From Apilactobacillus zhangqiuensis (GTDB lineage: Bacteria; Bacillota; Bacilli; Lactobacillales; Lactobacillaceae), in NCBI RefSeq assembly GCF_019656215.1, contig NZ_BPLK01000001.1, positions 204,822 through 268,821 of the forward strand: a stretch of 64,000 nt of DNA, read 5' to 3'. The notes beneath the pieces are model-generated. The model ran no database searches, was not told the DNA's origin, and saw only the letters and a list, made by a program, of their open reading frames with translations. This document shows positions 35,155 through 44,129 of the stretch, one piece after another (the stretch's first letter is position 1; each line of letters begins with the position of its first letter). The position numbers and the translations under genes were made by a program.

Positions 35155-35514
35155 ATGCATATTGACTTAAGATTTTTTATCGCAGAATTGCTTGTCTTAT
35201 GGGTGCCGTTATCCATTGCAGTTTTACTATCAGAAATGCTTAGATTTAATTGGCTACTGACTGGATTATTATTACTATTGGTGTACTTTTTGGTGGTATT
35301 ATTCAACAGAGCCAACAGGGTGGTTTCCTTTCTTTTTCATATTGAAAAGAAATCAAATAATCAATTGTTAGAATCAATTGTCTTTTTTTCTGTCTTAATA
35401 ATTTCGGCGATTCTGTCAGTAAAACTGTTCAACGATTCCGCGGTTGGAATTATTGTGTTTATGTTGATCAGTATCCTGGCTGGTTCGGTCGTAATTGGTT
35501 CAAATAAACACTAA
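35155..35514 (+). CDS. Small four-helix membrane protein of unknown function (119 aa)
   Basis: A hydrophobic protein with four predicted helices (about residues 5-25, 31-50, 66-86 and 92-113) and a short basic loop, HIEKKSNN, in the middle. The only in-frame start is ATG 35155, 12 bases from AGGAG, which is longer than ideal. No conserved motif is recognised. It is transcribed on its own, divergent from fumC. Confidence 0.62.
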   Translation: MHIDLRFFIAELLVLWVPLSIAVLLSEMLRFNWLLTGLLLLLVYFLVVLFNRANRVVSFLFHIEKKSNNQLLESIVFFSVLIISAILSVKLFNDSAVGIIVFMLISILAGSVVIGSNKH

Positions 35515-35566
35515 TTTTTCTAAAAAATAAAAATAAAAAAATTAAATATATAGTTATTACCGTAAT

Positions 35567-35667
35567 CATGGTAATTTGACCCTTATCTTGAATTGAGGGA
35601 CCCTTGCAAAAAATATTGAGCATGGTAATATATATGGTGTTGTTTTTAAGAAAGAACACTATATATT
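35567..35667 (+). promoter_or_regulatory. Promoter region of pnuC with repeats
   Basis: A likely promoter is TTGCAA (35604-35609), 16 bases, TAATAT (35626-35631). The direct repeat CATGGTAAT occurs at 35567-35575 and again at 35621-35629 over the -10. A large inverted repeat (35627-35641 with 35655-35667, GTGTT/AACAC plus AT-rich arms) covers the transcription start. These may be binding sites for a niacin-responsive or other repressor, but I cannot tell which. Confidence 0.4.
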
Positions 35668-35717
35668 GTATGCATACATATTTTAGGTTCCAAATATAGA
35701 GATAGGGGTTTTTCATT

Positions 35718-36470
35718 GTGTCAGCTTATTTTAAATTTTTGGCCCACCAACTAAAGGGTTGGCCACAACAAAATTACTACTTATTCTTCTTTAGTTTAGG
35801 TGCTCAAGTTATGACCTTGGTGAACGCACCAATTACATGGCTTTCAATTCTAACATTTATTGGTACAACTCTAGGTGTACTATGTGTTCTAGCAATTAAC
35901 GCTGCTAAGTCAGTTAACGGAGTGCTAGGAATTTTATCAGCCATTTGTTTCATCATCGTTGGTTTCTCAGCTAAGAACTACTTAAGTATCGGTGAACAAT
36001 TAGCATACGTTATTACACTAGATATTCCAGTTCTTTTAAGTACTGATTGGAACGTTAACATGGTTTCAAAAATCAGAAAGTTCACTGCTAAGAGTTGGGC
36101 AATTTCAATTATCTTCACTCTTGCCGTTTACTTAATTTCTGGTTTTGCTATCAAGGCACTTACTAATGAACCACGTCCATTCTACGACGCATTTAGTTTT
36201 GCTGTTTGTTTAACTGCCGGAATCATCTGTTTCCTACGTTACAACAACCAATACTTCTGGTGGTTAGCTTCAGGACTAGCCCAAGTCGTTCTATGGTTCA
36301 TTACTTTCAGAGAAGGATCAGCAACACTTGCTATGTTTGTTAACTCAGCAATTTACGTTGCTAACGATATCCTAGCCTTCACTGTTTCACCATGGTTCAA
36401 CGAACGTGAAAAGAAACGTTTAATGAAGGAAGAACAAGCTTACGCTGAAAAAGTGGAAGCTGACGCTTAA
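35718..36470 (+). CDS. pnuC: PnuC-type nicotinamide riboside/mononucleotide transporter
   Basis: A 250-residue seven-helix facilitator of the PnuC family, which imports nicotinamide riboside for NAD synthesis. Typical are the WLSILTFIGTTLGVLCVLAI helix, the VITLDIPVLLSTDWNVNM loop region, and the FWWLASGLAQVVLWF helix near the end. Start GTG 35718 follows an ATAGGGG RBS at about 10 bases. Uptake rather than synthesis of NAD precursors fits an auxotrophic lactobacillus. Confidence 0.92.
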   Translation: MSAYFKFLAHQLKGWPQQNYYLFFFSLGAQVMTLVNAPITWLSILTFIGTTLGVLCVLAINAAKSVNGVLGILSAICFIIVGFSAKNYLSIGEQLAYVITLDIPVLLSTDWNVNMVSKIRKFTAKSWAISIIFTLAVYLISGFAIKALTNEPRPFYDAFSFAVCLTAGIICFLRYNNQYFWWLASGLAQVVLWFITFREGSATLAMFVNSAIYVANDILAFTVSPWFNEREKKRLMKEEQAYAEKVEADA

Positions 36471-36482
36471 TAATCACATATA

Positions 36483-36512
36483 AAAAAGCTACCAATTAAT
36501 GGTAGCTTTTTT
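36483..36512. terminator. Bidirectional terminator, pnuC / TPR gene
   Basis: AAAAGCTACC and GGTAGCTTTT around AATTAAT. Confidence 0.9.
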
Positions 36513-36513
36513 A

Positions 36514-37686
36514 TTATGCTTTGATATCAGTATCAATGATGATTCGAACACGTGAATCGTTGATGTTAAAGTCATCATGGATTTCTAGTAGTTGGTTGAA
36601 TGTTTCATCTTTCACACCGTTGATGGACTTGTTTTCGATGTTATCCAAAGTAATATCATCATCAAAATAGTCTTTAGCTAGTGCAAGGGTGAACTTAATC
36701 ATGTTGTCTGAATCAAAGAAAATTTTATTCTTGTAGACGTCAAAAATACGGGTGTCGTATTCGAAATTGTCGTCGTTGCTTAGTTGACGGTCCTTTAATT
36801 CTAACGGACTCTTACCGGCTAATAATAGGTATGAGTAACAGTTTGTTTCATTATTAATTAGTTTGTAGAACGTAAATGTCAATTGAGGTTCGATGTTTAG
36901 TCCACAAACGTCATAAATTTCTGCCCCCATGTCGATTAGTGTGTATCCTTCACCTAACATCAAAGAAAGTTGGTTATGTTCTTCAAATAGTGGCAGATGA
37001 GCTGGTAGGAATTCTTCGAAACTGGTTTGTTTAAAACCATGGTTGGAATTAAATTCACGAATGTTGTCTAACTTTTTAGTAGTGGCATCGGTTGGAAACA
37101 TTTGAACGTTAGCGTCGTATTTGTTTTCAATCTTGTCAAAACTCATCTTTTTAAATGTTCCGATGGGGCTGTCGATTAGCGCATGTGACATTGATTGACC
37201 GATTAGGTAATCGGTGGCAAAGATGGGATCCTTGCTGTCAGTCATTGTAGTCATTTCATCGATTGCCTTTTTAGCAGGTCCATAGAAACGATCACCTTCA
37301 ACACTGTTGTGTAAAGCACGTTCCATTAGTTCGTTTGCTTCGGCAATGTTGTCGTTATTCATTAGGATTTTACCTAAGTAGTAGTTTGCCGCAACGTATT
37401 TGTGATCGTATAAAATGGCTTGTTTGAATAAATGTACTCCGGTAGGGTCTAATGTTGATCCGGATTCTGTAAAAATAATTCCTAGTTTGGTTAAAATTTC
37501 AGAACGACTTGGGATTTTACCCTCGATTTCTTCAGTAGTCATAACGCCTGCTGGGTATTGTGAAATAGCAGAGCTTAGCAAAGAAATGGCGTCGTCTCTT
37601 TTATTGTCATCGATACATTGTGTTGCTAGTTCGATGAATTTATTTAATTGTTGGGTTTTGTCTTTGCCCAATTCAATAGCGTCCAT
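36514..37686 (-). CDS. TPR-containing cytosolic protein of unknown function
   Basis: A 390-residue soluble protein. The first 150 residues contain tetratricopeptide-like helix pairs, for example IELATQCIDDNKRDDAISLL and YVAANYYLGKILMNNDNIAE with the following EANELMERAL. The C-terminal 230 residues are acidic, with an aromatic LIDMGAEIYDVCGLNIEPQL segment, and belong to no domain I recognise. The RBS AGGAG precedes the ATG. It is transcribed alone. Confidence 0.75.
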   Translation of the reverse strand: MDAIELGKDKTQQLNKFIELATQCIDDNKRDDAISLLSSAISQYPAGVMTTEEIEGKIPSRSEILTKLGIIFTESGSTLDPTGVHLFKQAILYDHKYVAANYYLGKILMNNDNIAEANELMERALHNSVEGDRFYGPAKKAIDEMTTMTDSKDPIFATDYLIGQSMSHALIDSPIGTFKKMSFDKIENKYDANVQMFPTDATTKKLDNIREFNSNHGFKQTSFEEFLPAHLPLFEEHNQLSLMLGEGYTLIDMGAEIYDVCGLNIEPQLTFTFYKLINNETNCYSYLLLAGKSPLELKDRQLSNDDNFEYDTRIFDVYKNKIFFDSDNMIKFTLALAKDYFDDDITLDNIENKSINGVKDETFNQLLEIHDDFNINDSRVRIIIDTDIKA

Positions 37687-37811
37687 TTGAAAACTCCTGA
37701 CTTGAATTTATATGTCTATTATAATCATTTTTGCGAAAATAAAAAACTTTACTATTAATATGGATTTATGTAATATTGAAGCTAATTAAAAGGGGGAAGC
37801 GAGGAGATAGA

Positions 37812-38669
37812 TTGAAAAGACTAAAATGGCTTGCTGCAATCGTCTTGCCATTGGTTGCTTTGATATGGTTTGTGCCAATCACAAGTCACGCAGAAAGCAC
37901 CAATCCAACACCTACCAAAGAGTATGTTGTTGATGATTATGCCAATATATTGACTGATAAGACTAAACAATTGGTAATCAATAAAGAAAAAGAATATCAA
38001 AAAACTAAAACTCAACCACAGATAGTCATGATGACCATTAAAAGTACTGGAAATCAAGATATCGACGGTTATTCTGATAGTTTGCTAGATAATGCCAGAT
38101 GGAAGTTTGGTAAAAAGGGCTTAGACAATGGGGTATTAATTCTATTTGCCCAAAATGGTGGTAAGAATAATGTCCGTATCTCCACTGGATACGGTGTTGA
38201 AGACATCTTGCCGGATGCTACCACCAACCAAATTCTTCAGGATAATAAATCATTATTGAAATCAAATAATAATGATGAAGTAAACCAAGGATTGCAAAAT
38301 ACTTTTCATCGAGTTGCATCAATTCTCGATAAACGCTACGCCAATAAATCACTAAAGGACGCCAAAGCAGAAGCAGAACAAAATCACAATAATTCATTTG
38401 CTGGAATCTTATTGGCAATCGTGATTCTTGTTATCATTGGAACAGCCATCTGGATAATAAAAGGTGGCGGCGATGACGATGATAACCACCGTAATGGCGG
38501 TGGTGGCGGTCATAGTCGCTTTGATTCAGGCGATGCCTTCATCATTGGCTCATTGCTTGGTGGATTAGGAAACTCCAGAGGTGGCGGTTCATTTGGTGGT
38601 GGATCATCTGGTGGATTTAGCTCATCTGGCGGTGGCGGAAACTTTGGGGGCGGAGGTTCCTCAATTTAA
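37812..38669 (+). CDS. TPM domain membrane protein (YgcG type)
   Basis: A protein of about 285 residues: signal peptide (KRLKWLAAIVLPLVALIWFV), an extracytoplasmic TPM domain (VVDDYANILTDKTKQLVINK, then DNGVLILFAQ and RISTGYGVEDILPD), a membrane helix near residue 205, and a Gly/Ser-rich cytosolic or external tail. I favour TTG 37812, five bases from GAGGAG. An in-frame TTG at 37776 would add 12 basic residues. It is followed 16 bases later by lemA, a pairing common in bacteria. The function of the pair is not settled. Confidence 0.87.
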   Translation: MKRLKWLAAIVLPLVALIWFVPITSHAESTNPTPTKEYVVDDYANILTDKTKQLVINKEKEYQKTKTQPQIVMMTIKSTGNQDIDGYSDSLLDNARWKFGKKGLDNGVLILFAQNGGKNNVRISTGYGVEDILPDATTNQILQDNKSLLKSNNNDEVNQGLQNTFHRVASILDKRYANKSLKDAKAEAEQNHNNSFAGILLAIVILVIIGTAIWIIKGGGDDDDNHRNGGGGGHSRFDSGDAFIIGSLLGGLGNSRGGGSFGGGSSGGFSSSGGGGNFGGGGSSI

Positions 38670-38685
38670 ATTAAGGAGATAAATT

Positions 38686-39297
38686 ATGATTGAAAATAAA
38701 CCATTTTACAAAAAAGGCTGGTTCATATCACTAGCAATCGTTGTTGTTGTGCTAGTTGCTCTAATCGGTGGCTTTATCAAGTCAGCTAACAGCATGGCTA
38801 CCAGCGAACAAGGCGTTGAAGAACAATTAGGTCAAGTTCAAACAGTACTACAACGTCGTGCTGATTTAATTCCTAACTTGGTTAATGCCGTTAGGGGTCA
38901 ACAAAAACAGGAAAAGTCAGTTTACGGTGACATCACTAAGGCGCGTACTCAATACTACAACGCCAAAAACCAATACAATAATGCCAGTTCAACTTCTGAT
39001 AAGGTAAATGCTTTAAACACTCAAGAGCGTTCATTAAACATCTTGGTTGGATCAATTAAGGAAGCTTATCCAAACCTTGCATCTAGTTCAAACATGCAAA
39101 CATTGATGGCTCAACTAGAAGGTAGTGAAAACCGTATCAGTGTTGAAAGAAACAGATATAACCGAGCAGCTAGAGATTACAACGATAAGATTGTTAAATT
39201 CCCAGGATCAATCGTTGCCGGTATGACTGGTCACAAGAAGGTTAACTACTTCACTGCTGATTCAAATGCGCAAAACGCACCATCAGTTAACTTCTAA
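38686..39297 (+). CDS. LemA family protein
   Basis: A 203-residue LemA protein with one N-terminal membrane helix (residues 11-30) and a long helical hairpin. It has VEEQLGQVQTVLQRRADLIP NLVN, TVRGQ-type and NRISVERNRYNRAARDYND motifs, all classic for the family. RBS AAGGAG lies upstream. It sits in one operon with the TPM protein. LemA proteins are envelope-associated and of unclear function. Confidence 0.93.
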   Translation: MIENKPFYKKGWFISLAIVVVVLVALIGGFIKSANSMATSEQGVEEQLGQVQTVLQRRADLIPNLVNAVRGQQKQEKSVYGDITKARTQYYNAKNQYNNASSTSDKVNALNTQERSLNILVGSIKEAYPNLASSSNMQTLMAQLEGSENRISVERNRYNRAARDYNDKIVKFPGSIVAGMTGHKKVNYFTADSNAQNAPSVNF

Positions 39298-39315
39298 TTA
39301 TATATACGCAAAAAT

Positions 39316-39351
39316 AAAAAACGTTGAGATTAAATTCTCAACGTTTTTTTA
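39316..39351. terminator. Bidirectional terminator, lemA / lipoprotein
   Basis: AACGTTGAGA and TCTCAACGTT form the stem with A and T tracts. Confidence 0.9.
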
Positions 39352-39996
39352 TTACTTCACGATATCGATTGCTTTATTAACTTTCTTAGCGTGAATTTGT
39401 GATAGTGATAGTTTGTTGTGTTTTTGACTGATAACGGCCTTCTTAGTGTAGTTATCTTGGGTAACTACTAATACATTTTGGTTATTGCCGTTGTCAACTA
39501 ATTGAAAGGCATCAGGACTGGTTACAATGATAGTTTGATGTGGGCGAATTGGTTCGTTTTCCCAACTTTGTTCAAAGTGATTCAATTTAGCTTGTTCGCC
39601 AGCATTTTTGTTGGTGTAGGCGGATGAGTAGGCAAGTGGTTGATCTATTTTCTTTTCCTTACCATCGACCTTGGCTGATGCAATTAGCTTAGTGTTATTT
39701 ACAATTTGTCCAGCTGTTAGCATCTTGTCTGAGTTATTAGTGGCTTTGAAACTGTAGAGAACCATGTCAAAACGTTTCTTACCATTATTATCATAACTAG
39801 TACCGCGGTAGGTCTTGTAGAAAGTAATGCTACCTTTTTTAGTAACTAGTTTGGTTTGATTATTTTCGTTGACTAGTTTGACGTACTTAGTGGGCTTATT
39901 AGATTGGTCCGCTTTTTGCTTGGTCTTTGAATTTGAACATGCGCTAAGTGTTACAACTGCTAATAAAGCAAATCCAATAATTGATAATTTTTTCAT
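39352..39996 (-). CDS. Lipoprotein of unknown function (DUF5067-like layout)
   Basis: A 214-residue lipoprotein with the lipobox LSAC (Cys20). A Lys/Gln-rich linker is followed by an Ig-like beta domain with strands such as KGSITFYKTYRG and FDMVLYSFKATNNSDKMLTA, the pattern of the DUF4352/DUF5067 immunoglobulin-like lipoproteins of Firmicutes. It is transcribed alone. Its ligand or partner is unknown. Confidence 0.72.
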   Translation of the reverse strand: MKKLSIIGFALLAVVTLSACSNSKTKQKADQSNKPTKYVKLVNENNQTKLVTKKGSITFYKTYRGTSYDNNGKKRFDMVLYSFKATNNSDKMLTAGQIVNNTKLIASAKVDGKEKKIDQPLAYSSAYTNKNAGEQAKLNHFEQSWENEPIRPHQTIIVTSPDAFQLVDNGNNQNVLVVTQDNYTKKAVISQKHNKLSLSQIHAKKVNKAIDIVK

Positions 39997-40049
39997 ATTG
40001 CGCCTCCACGTAATTTATACAACTTTATTTTAGCACTTTTAAGCATAAA

Positions 40050-40079
40050 TAAAACGACTACCCAGGGTGGATAGCCGTT
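40050..40079 (-). terminator. Intrinsic terminator after brnQ copy 1
   Basis: On the minus strand AACGGCTATCC pairs with GGGTAGTCGTT over 11 positions (two wobbles), then TTTATTT. Confidence 0.7.
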
Positions 40080-40088
40080 AAGTTTTTA

Positions 40089-41471
40089 TTAAATTTTTGC
40101 TTTACTTTGCCCCTTAGTCTTGTAAACAATCAATCCGATGATGGCACCAACGATAGCTGGAATTACCCAGTCCATACCGATTGAAGCAAACGGTAAAATC
40201 TTTTGCTCCGCGTTAATTAATGCACGAATGAATGAGATGTTGGAAATTACCGGTGGAAAGGCTGCTAGCATGTCGAAGAATGCGGGAATTAGCGTAAAGA
40301 TAATGGTGAATAGATAAACGTTTTTATCCTTGTTAAATAGTGGTGAGCATAGTGCTAGGATAATTAAAACAATTGCGAATGGGTATAAGAACATCAATAC
40401 TGGTGTTGACCAAGTAATGATAACCGATAGTCCTACGTTTGCAATGATAAATGAGATCAAGCAGTTAAATGCTAACCATTGGTGGTATGAGAAACGAGGG
40501 AAGTGTTCGTGGAAATCTTGTGCGAATGCAGCAACAAGTCCAACGGCTGTGGTAACACAGGTTAGAGTCATCAATGTTGCTAATAGTGCGTGTCCAGTAA
40601 CACCTAAGTAGTGACCCATGAATTGGTTAAAAGTAGTTCCGCCGTCATCAGTACTAATCTTGAATAAGTTCAATGAAGTGGCACCAATCCAGATTAGGAT
40701 GATGTAGATGATACCAACCAAAGCTTCTGAGATTAGACCGGCTCTGGCGGTTACCTTGGCGTTTGACTTAGGGGATGTCTTTCCGAGTTGGTTAACAGCT
40801 GAAACAACGGTAACCCCAAAGGCTAATCCAGCCAATGCATCCATGGTGTTGTAACCTTGTAAGAAACCATTGAAGAATGATTGGTGTTGGTAAGCTGAGG
40901 TGATTGGTTGAGCTGATGCAGCACCCATTGGATGTAAGAATGCCAATAGAAATGCTAGGAATAACAACGCCAAGAATAATGGGTTTAAAATCTTACCTAA
41001 ATTGTCGATGATGCTTGAAGTTCGATATGATAGGTAGAATGTAGCAATGAAGAATAGTGCAGTGAAGATAAACATTGCTAGTTTGATGTAGTGATCGGGG
41101 ATGAATGGTTGAATCCCAACGGTAAAGTTAACACTGGCAGTTCTAGGGGTGGCAAATAGTGGTCCCAATGTTGAGTGAACTAATACCAAGAAAATAATTG
41201 CAAATACTGGACCTAATGGTTTAGCAATGTCGTATACACCCTTGGCACGTGAGATACTAATTGATAGAACTGAAAGTAGTGGTAATAATACTCCGGATGC
41301 TAGAAAACCTAGCATAGCAGGTACCCAGTTGGCACCTGATAGTTGACCCAAGTGAATGGGGAAGATTAGATTACCCGCACCGAAGAATAGTGCGAATAGC
41401 ATTGAACCGATGATTAGATATTGTTTGATCGACAATGGCTTTGTGTTAATGTCTTTGATTTCGTCTTGCAT
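40089..41471 (-). CDS. brnQ: Branched-chain amino acid:cation symporter BrnQ, copy 1
   Basis: A 460-residue, 12-helix BrnQ/LIVCS transporter importing Leu, Ile and Val with Na+ or H+. Family motifs are ALFFGAGNLIFPIHLGQLSG, GPLFATPRTASVNF, GYNTMDALAGLAFGVTVVSA and TCVTTAVGLVAAFAQDF. The RBS AAAGGAG precedes ATG 41471. It is controlled by a T-box leader (41560-41830) whose specifier reads GUA, predicting response to uncharged tRNA-Val. A closely related copy lies 1.1 kb upstream with a different T-box specificity. Confidence 0.96.
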   Translation of the reverse strand: MQDEIKDINTKPLSIKQYLIIGSMLFALFFGAGNLIFPIHLGQLSGANWVPAMLGFLASGVLLPLLSVLSISISRAKGVYDIAKPLGPVFAIIFLVLVHSTLGPLFATPRTASVNFTVGIQPFIPDHYIKLAMFIFTALFFIATFYLSYRTSSIIDNLGKILNPLFLALLFLAFLLAFLHPMGAASAQPITSAYQHQSFFNGFLQGYNTMDALAGLAFGVTVVSAVNQLGKTSPKSNAKVTARAGLISEALVGIIYIILIWIGATSLNLFKISTDDGGTTFNQFMGHYLGVTGHALLATLMTLTCVTTAVGLVAAFAQDFHEHFPRFSYHQWLAFNCLISFIIANVGLSVIITWSTPVLMFLYPFAIVLIILALCSPLFNKDKNVYLFTIIFTLIPAFFDMLAAFPPVISNISFIRALINAEQKILPFASIGMDWVIPAIVGAIIGLIVYKTKGQSKAKI

Positions 41472-41516
41472 AATAAGTACTCCTTTAATAATTGCGTCTT
41501 TGTTTTGTTATATGTG

Positions 41517-41549
41517 CTAACTACTCACAACGTTGTTCATAACCATCAT
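41517..41549 (-). CDS. Short ORF between the Val T-box and brnQ copy 1
   Basis: After the T-box terminator a strong RBS (AAAAAAGGAG) is followed by ATG ATG GTT ATG and a stop after ten codons, giving MMVMNNVVSS. The ATG at 41540 has the best spacing. The same AAAAAAGGAGATGATGG block occurs before brnQ copy 2, so the element is conserved between the paralogues. Codons 3, 7 and 8 are Val, matching the T-box prediction, but the peptide is too short to be sure of a function. Confidence 0.35.
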   Translation of the reverse strand: MMVMNNVVSS

Positions 41550-41559
41550 CTCCTTTTTT

Positions 41560-41830
41560 AAAGCAATAAAAAAGCACCCTTAGTTCGAATTGAACCAAGG
41601 GTGCTTTGTGCACGGTACCACCTTTAATTGCTAGACAAATAGTCTAGCCACTTCACGTACTAACATACGCTAACACTGTAATGGGTGTACCCAATATACG
41701 TTACTCTCCAATGGATTTCGGTATATAGCTCCAAAGATACTTTCGCAATTTAGTAGTTATCCCGTTTCCAGAAAGTAGGGACTCTCTTGAACTAGCCGAA
41801 TTGTTACTCTGCTTTTTCATCGCTTTTTTA
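41560..41830 (-). promoter_or_regulatory. T-box riboswitch, predicted tRNA-Val (GUA), upstream of brnQ copy 1
   Basis: On the minus strand the leader has Stem I with the AGAGAGU bulge, the T-box AAAGGTGGTACCGTG (complement of 41611-41625), and a terminator GCACCCTTGGTTC/GAACTAAGGGTGC followed by T6. In the specifier loop, between helix AAUUG and basal helix CUUUG, the sequence is GAAA-GUA-U (specifier at 41738-41740). GUA is a Val codon. The register is supported by the brnQ copy 2 leader, where the same position reads AUC. Confidence 0.88.
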
Positions 41831-41884
41831 AACTGATTTATTGAATATAAAAAATATATCAGCAAAATTTATTAAAGTCAAATT

Positions 41885-42541
41885 TTATTTTAGAGAATCT
41901 AATTCATCGGTAGAAATGAATTTCTTGTCTACTAATTCAGGATGACTTTGTTTGAATACGTATTCCTTAATTGGCTTCTTAGTAGGAACAGACGTGTAAA
42001 TCTTGAAGTCGGTGAACTTATCGGCGTTACTTGTGACCATGACATTGTAGCTTTCATCACCGTTGACTTTAAGCGTAGCTGGCCAGTAAGTGTTAATTTC
42101 GTACAATGATCTGATGTAAACGGCATTAGTTGTACGATATCTTTCCATTACCAATGGGCCAGGACCGGATACTGGATCGGTAGGGTGATCACCCCTAAAG
42201 ATGTAGTCGCCAACCTCGATTTTAGCTTGGTTACCATAGTACCAGTTACCATAGAAATCATGGGTGATTGGTTTGTAGATCGGATTGGCAGGAATTGGAA
42301 TAGTGTATTGCTTTGGTTGTTCTTTTTTCTTAGCAGTTTCTTTCTTACTGCTTGAACTGGATGCCATTGAAGATGAACTACTACTAGTGGAAGCAGTAGT
42401 GCTTGTTGTCTTTGAACTGCTTGATGTAGCAGTTTTGTGGGTGCTTTGACTGTTATGTTTAACAGATGCAAAGACCACTGTTCCTAGGATTATGACAACA
42501 ACGATTGATATAACAGAAATGATTACTTTTTTACTTTTCAA
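41885..42541 (-). CDS. Membrane-anchored extracytoplasmic protein with Ser-rich linker
   Basis: A 218-residue protein with one N-terminal helix (VIISVISIVVVIILGTVVFA), a Ser/Thr-rich spacer (about residues 36-66), a Lys-rich stretch, and a C-terminal beta-rich domain with HDFYGNWYYGNQAKIEVGDY. I start at TTG 42541, eight bases from AAGGAAG. An in-frame GTG at 42577 lies before the RBS. The family is not recognised. It sits between the two brnQ units but has no visible link to them, and no clear terminator follows before the T-box leader of brnQ copy 1. Confidence 0.7.
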   Translation of the reverse strand: MKSKKVIISVISIVVVIILGTVVFASVKHNSQSTHKTATSSSSKTTSTTASTSSSSSSMASSSSSKKETAKKKEQPKQYTIPIPANPIYKPITHDFYGNWYYGNQAKIEVGDYIFRGDHPTDPVSGPGPLVMERYRTTNAVYIRSLYEINTYWPATLKVNGDESYNVMVTSNADKFTDFKIYTSVPTKKPIKEYVFKQSHPELVDKKFISTDELDSLK

Positions 42542-42589
42542 AATAGCACTTCCTTTCTTACTTAAGTATGGTATCACTCTTGAATAATA

Positions 42590-42619
42590 AAAAAAGAGTT
42601 GAACATTTAGCTCAACTCT
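42590..42619 (-). terminator. Intrinsic terminator after brnQ copy 2
   Basis: On the minus strand AGAGTTGA pairs with TCAACTCT, then T7. Confidence 0.82.
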
Positions 42620-42636
42620 GATTGTTTGTTTAAACG

Positions 42637-44013
42637 TTATTCTGTAACGGTTTGTAAATATTTTTTATTTTTGTACCAGTGACACATTAGGCCAAGTAGT
42701 AAACCAACGACCGCAAATGGAACCCAATCCATTCCGATTGATGCCAATGGAAGATAACTTTGTTGGAAGTTACCAACCATCTTGGCAAATGCACTTTGTG
42801 ATACGACTGGTGGAAATGATGCTAGCATGTCCATTAATGCTGGCACAGTGGTTAGTAGGACTACCCAGAAGTATACCATTGAGTCGTGTTTGAATAGTGG
42901 AGAGAATACTGATAGGAGGATTAAGACCATTGCGAATGGGTATAGGAACATTAGCATTGGAGTTGACCATTGGATGATAGTATCTAATCCAAAGTTAGCA
43001 GTTAGAAATGATGCGACACACATTAGTCCTAACCATTGAACGTAGCTTAGTACTGGGAAGTGTTTGTGGAAATCTTGTGCGAATGCTGCAACTAATCCCA
43101 TGGCTGTGGTTAGACATGTAAGGGTTAATAATGTTGCTAGTAGAGCGTGACCAGTAGCACCTAGGTAGTAGGTCATTAGTTGGTTAAAGGCGACACCACC
43201 ATCAGCTGATGCCTTGAATTGACCTAAGGTAGTTGCTCCCAACCAGATTAGGACAACGTAGATTAAACCAACGAGAGCTTCGGCTAGAAAACCGGCTTTG
43301 GCAGTTACCTTGGCGTTACTAAATGGGTTAGTCTTACCAAGTTGGTTAACAGCGGTTACGACAGTAACACCAAAAGCTAGACCGGCAAGTGCATCCATGG
43401 TGTTGTAACCTTCTAAAAATCCATTGAAGAATGATCCACTTTGATAAGCTGCTGTGACTGGTTGACTACCAGCTGAACTCATCGGATGTAGGAATGCTAG
43501 GAAAAATACAACGAATAGCAATACTAAAAAGATTGGGTTCAATAGTTTACCAACACTAGCCATGATTGATGATTCCTTGTATGAAAGAAGGAAAGCGGCT
43601 AGGAAGAATAAGAATGAAAATACTAGCAAACCATAGTGAACAAAGTTACTTGGTAGCAATGGTTGAACACCGACTGCAAAAGGAACGGTAGCGGTACGAG
43701 GAGTACCGAATAGTGGTCCGATGGTGGCGTGGATTAATACCATAAAGACTAACGCGAAGGTAGGTCCTAAGGGTTTACCAACGTCATAGACACCCTTAGA
43801 TCTGGTAACGCTGATTGCTAGAACTGATAATAGTGGTAATACCACTCCGGTACATAGGAAACCAAGCATGGCGGTGAACCAATGAGCACCTGCTAGTTGA
43901 CCGAGGTGAAGTGGGAAAATTAAGTTACCTGCACCAAAGAATAGGGCGAATAAAAGTGAACTGACGACTAGATATTGTTTGACTGATAATGGCTTTTTGT
44001 TTAAGTCTTCCAT
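42637..44013 (-). CDS. brnQ: Branched-chain amino acid:cation symporter BrnQ, copy 2
   Basis: A 458-residue, 12-helix BrnQ transporter, collinear with copy 1 (ALFFGAGNLIFPLHLGQLAG, GPLFGTPRTATVPFAVG, GYNTMDALAGLAFGVTVVTA). RBS AAAGGAG is eight bases before the ATG. Its leader carries a T-box whose specifier reads AUC (Ile), in contrast to GUA for copy 1. The duplicates may therefore have become specialised in regulation, and perhaps in substrate preference. Confidence 0.96.
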   Translation of the reverse strand: MEDLNKKPLSVKQYLVVSSLLFALFFGAGNLIFPLHLGQLAGAHWFTAMLGFLCTGVVLPLLSVLAISVTRSKGVYDVGKPLGPTFALVFMVLIHATIGPLFGTPRTATVPFAVGVQPLLPSNFVHYGLLVFSFLFFLAAFLLSYKESSIMASVGKLLNPIFLVLLFVVFFLAFLHPMSSAGSQPVTAAYQSGSFFNGFLEGYNTMDALAGLAFGVTVVTAVNQLGKTNPFSNAKVTAKAGFLAEALVGLIYVVLIWLGATTLGQFKASADGGVAFNQLMTYYLGATGHALLATLLTLTCLTTAMGLVAAFAQDFHKHFPVLSYVQWLGLMCVASFLTANFGLDTIIQWSTPMLMFLYPFAMVLILLSVFSPLFKHDSMVYFWVVLLTTVPALMDMLASFPPVVSQSAFAKMVGNFQQSYLPLASIGMDWVPFAVVGLLLGLMCHWYKNKKYLQTVTE

Positions 44014-44052
44014 AATAAATCTCCTTTAAAAATTGTATGTGTTTGAATTGAA

Positions 44053-44094
44053 TCGCTATGTGTAAAATATTAATCGGACTATCCATGCCATCAT
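44053..44094 (-). CDS. Short ORF between the Ile T-box and brnQ copy 2
   Basis: The block AAAAAAGGAGATGATGG is shared with the copy 1 leader. Reading from ATG 44094 or 44091 gives MMAWIVRLIFYT and a stop, rich in branched-chain residues. A third ATG (44086), with better spacing, opens a different frame that begins MDSPINILHIAIQ and overlaps the start of brnQ. Which, if any, is translated cannot be decided from sequence. Confidence 0.25.
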
Positions 44095-44129
44095 CTCCTT
44101 TTTTATGTATTAATTAACCGATTGTGGGG

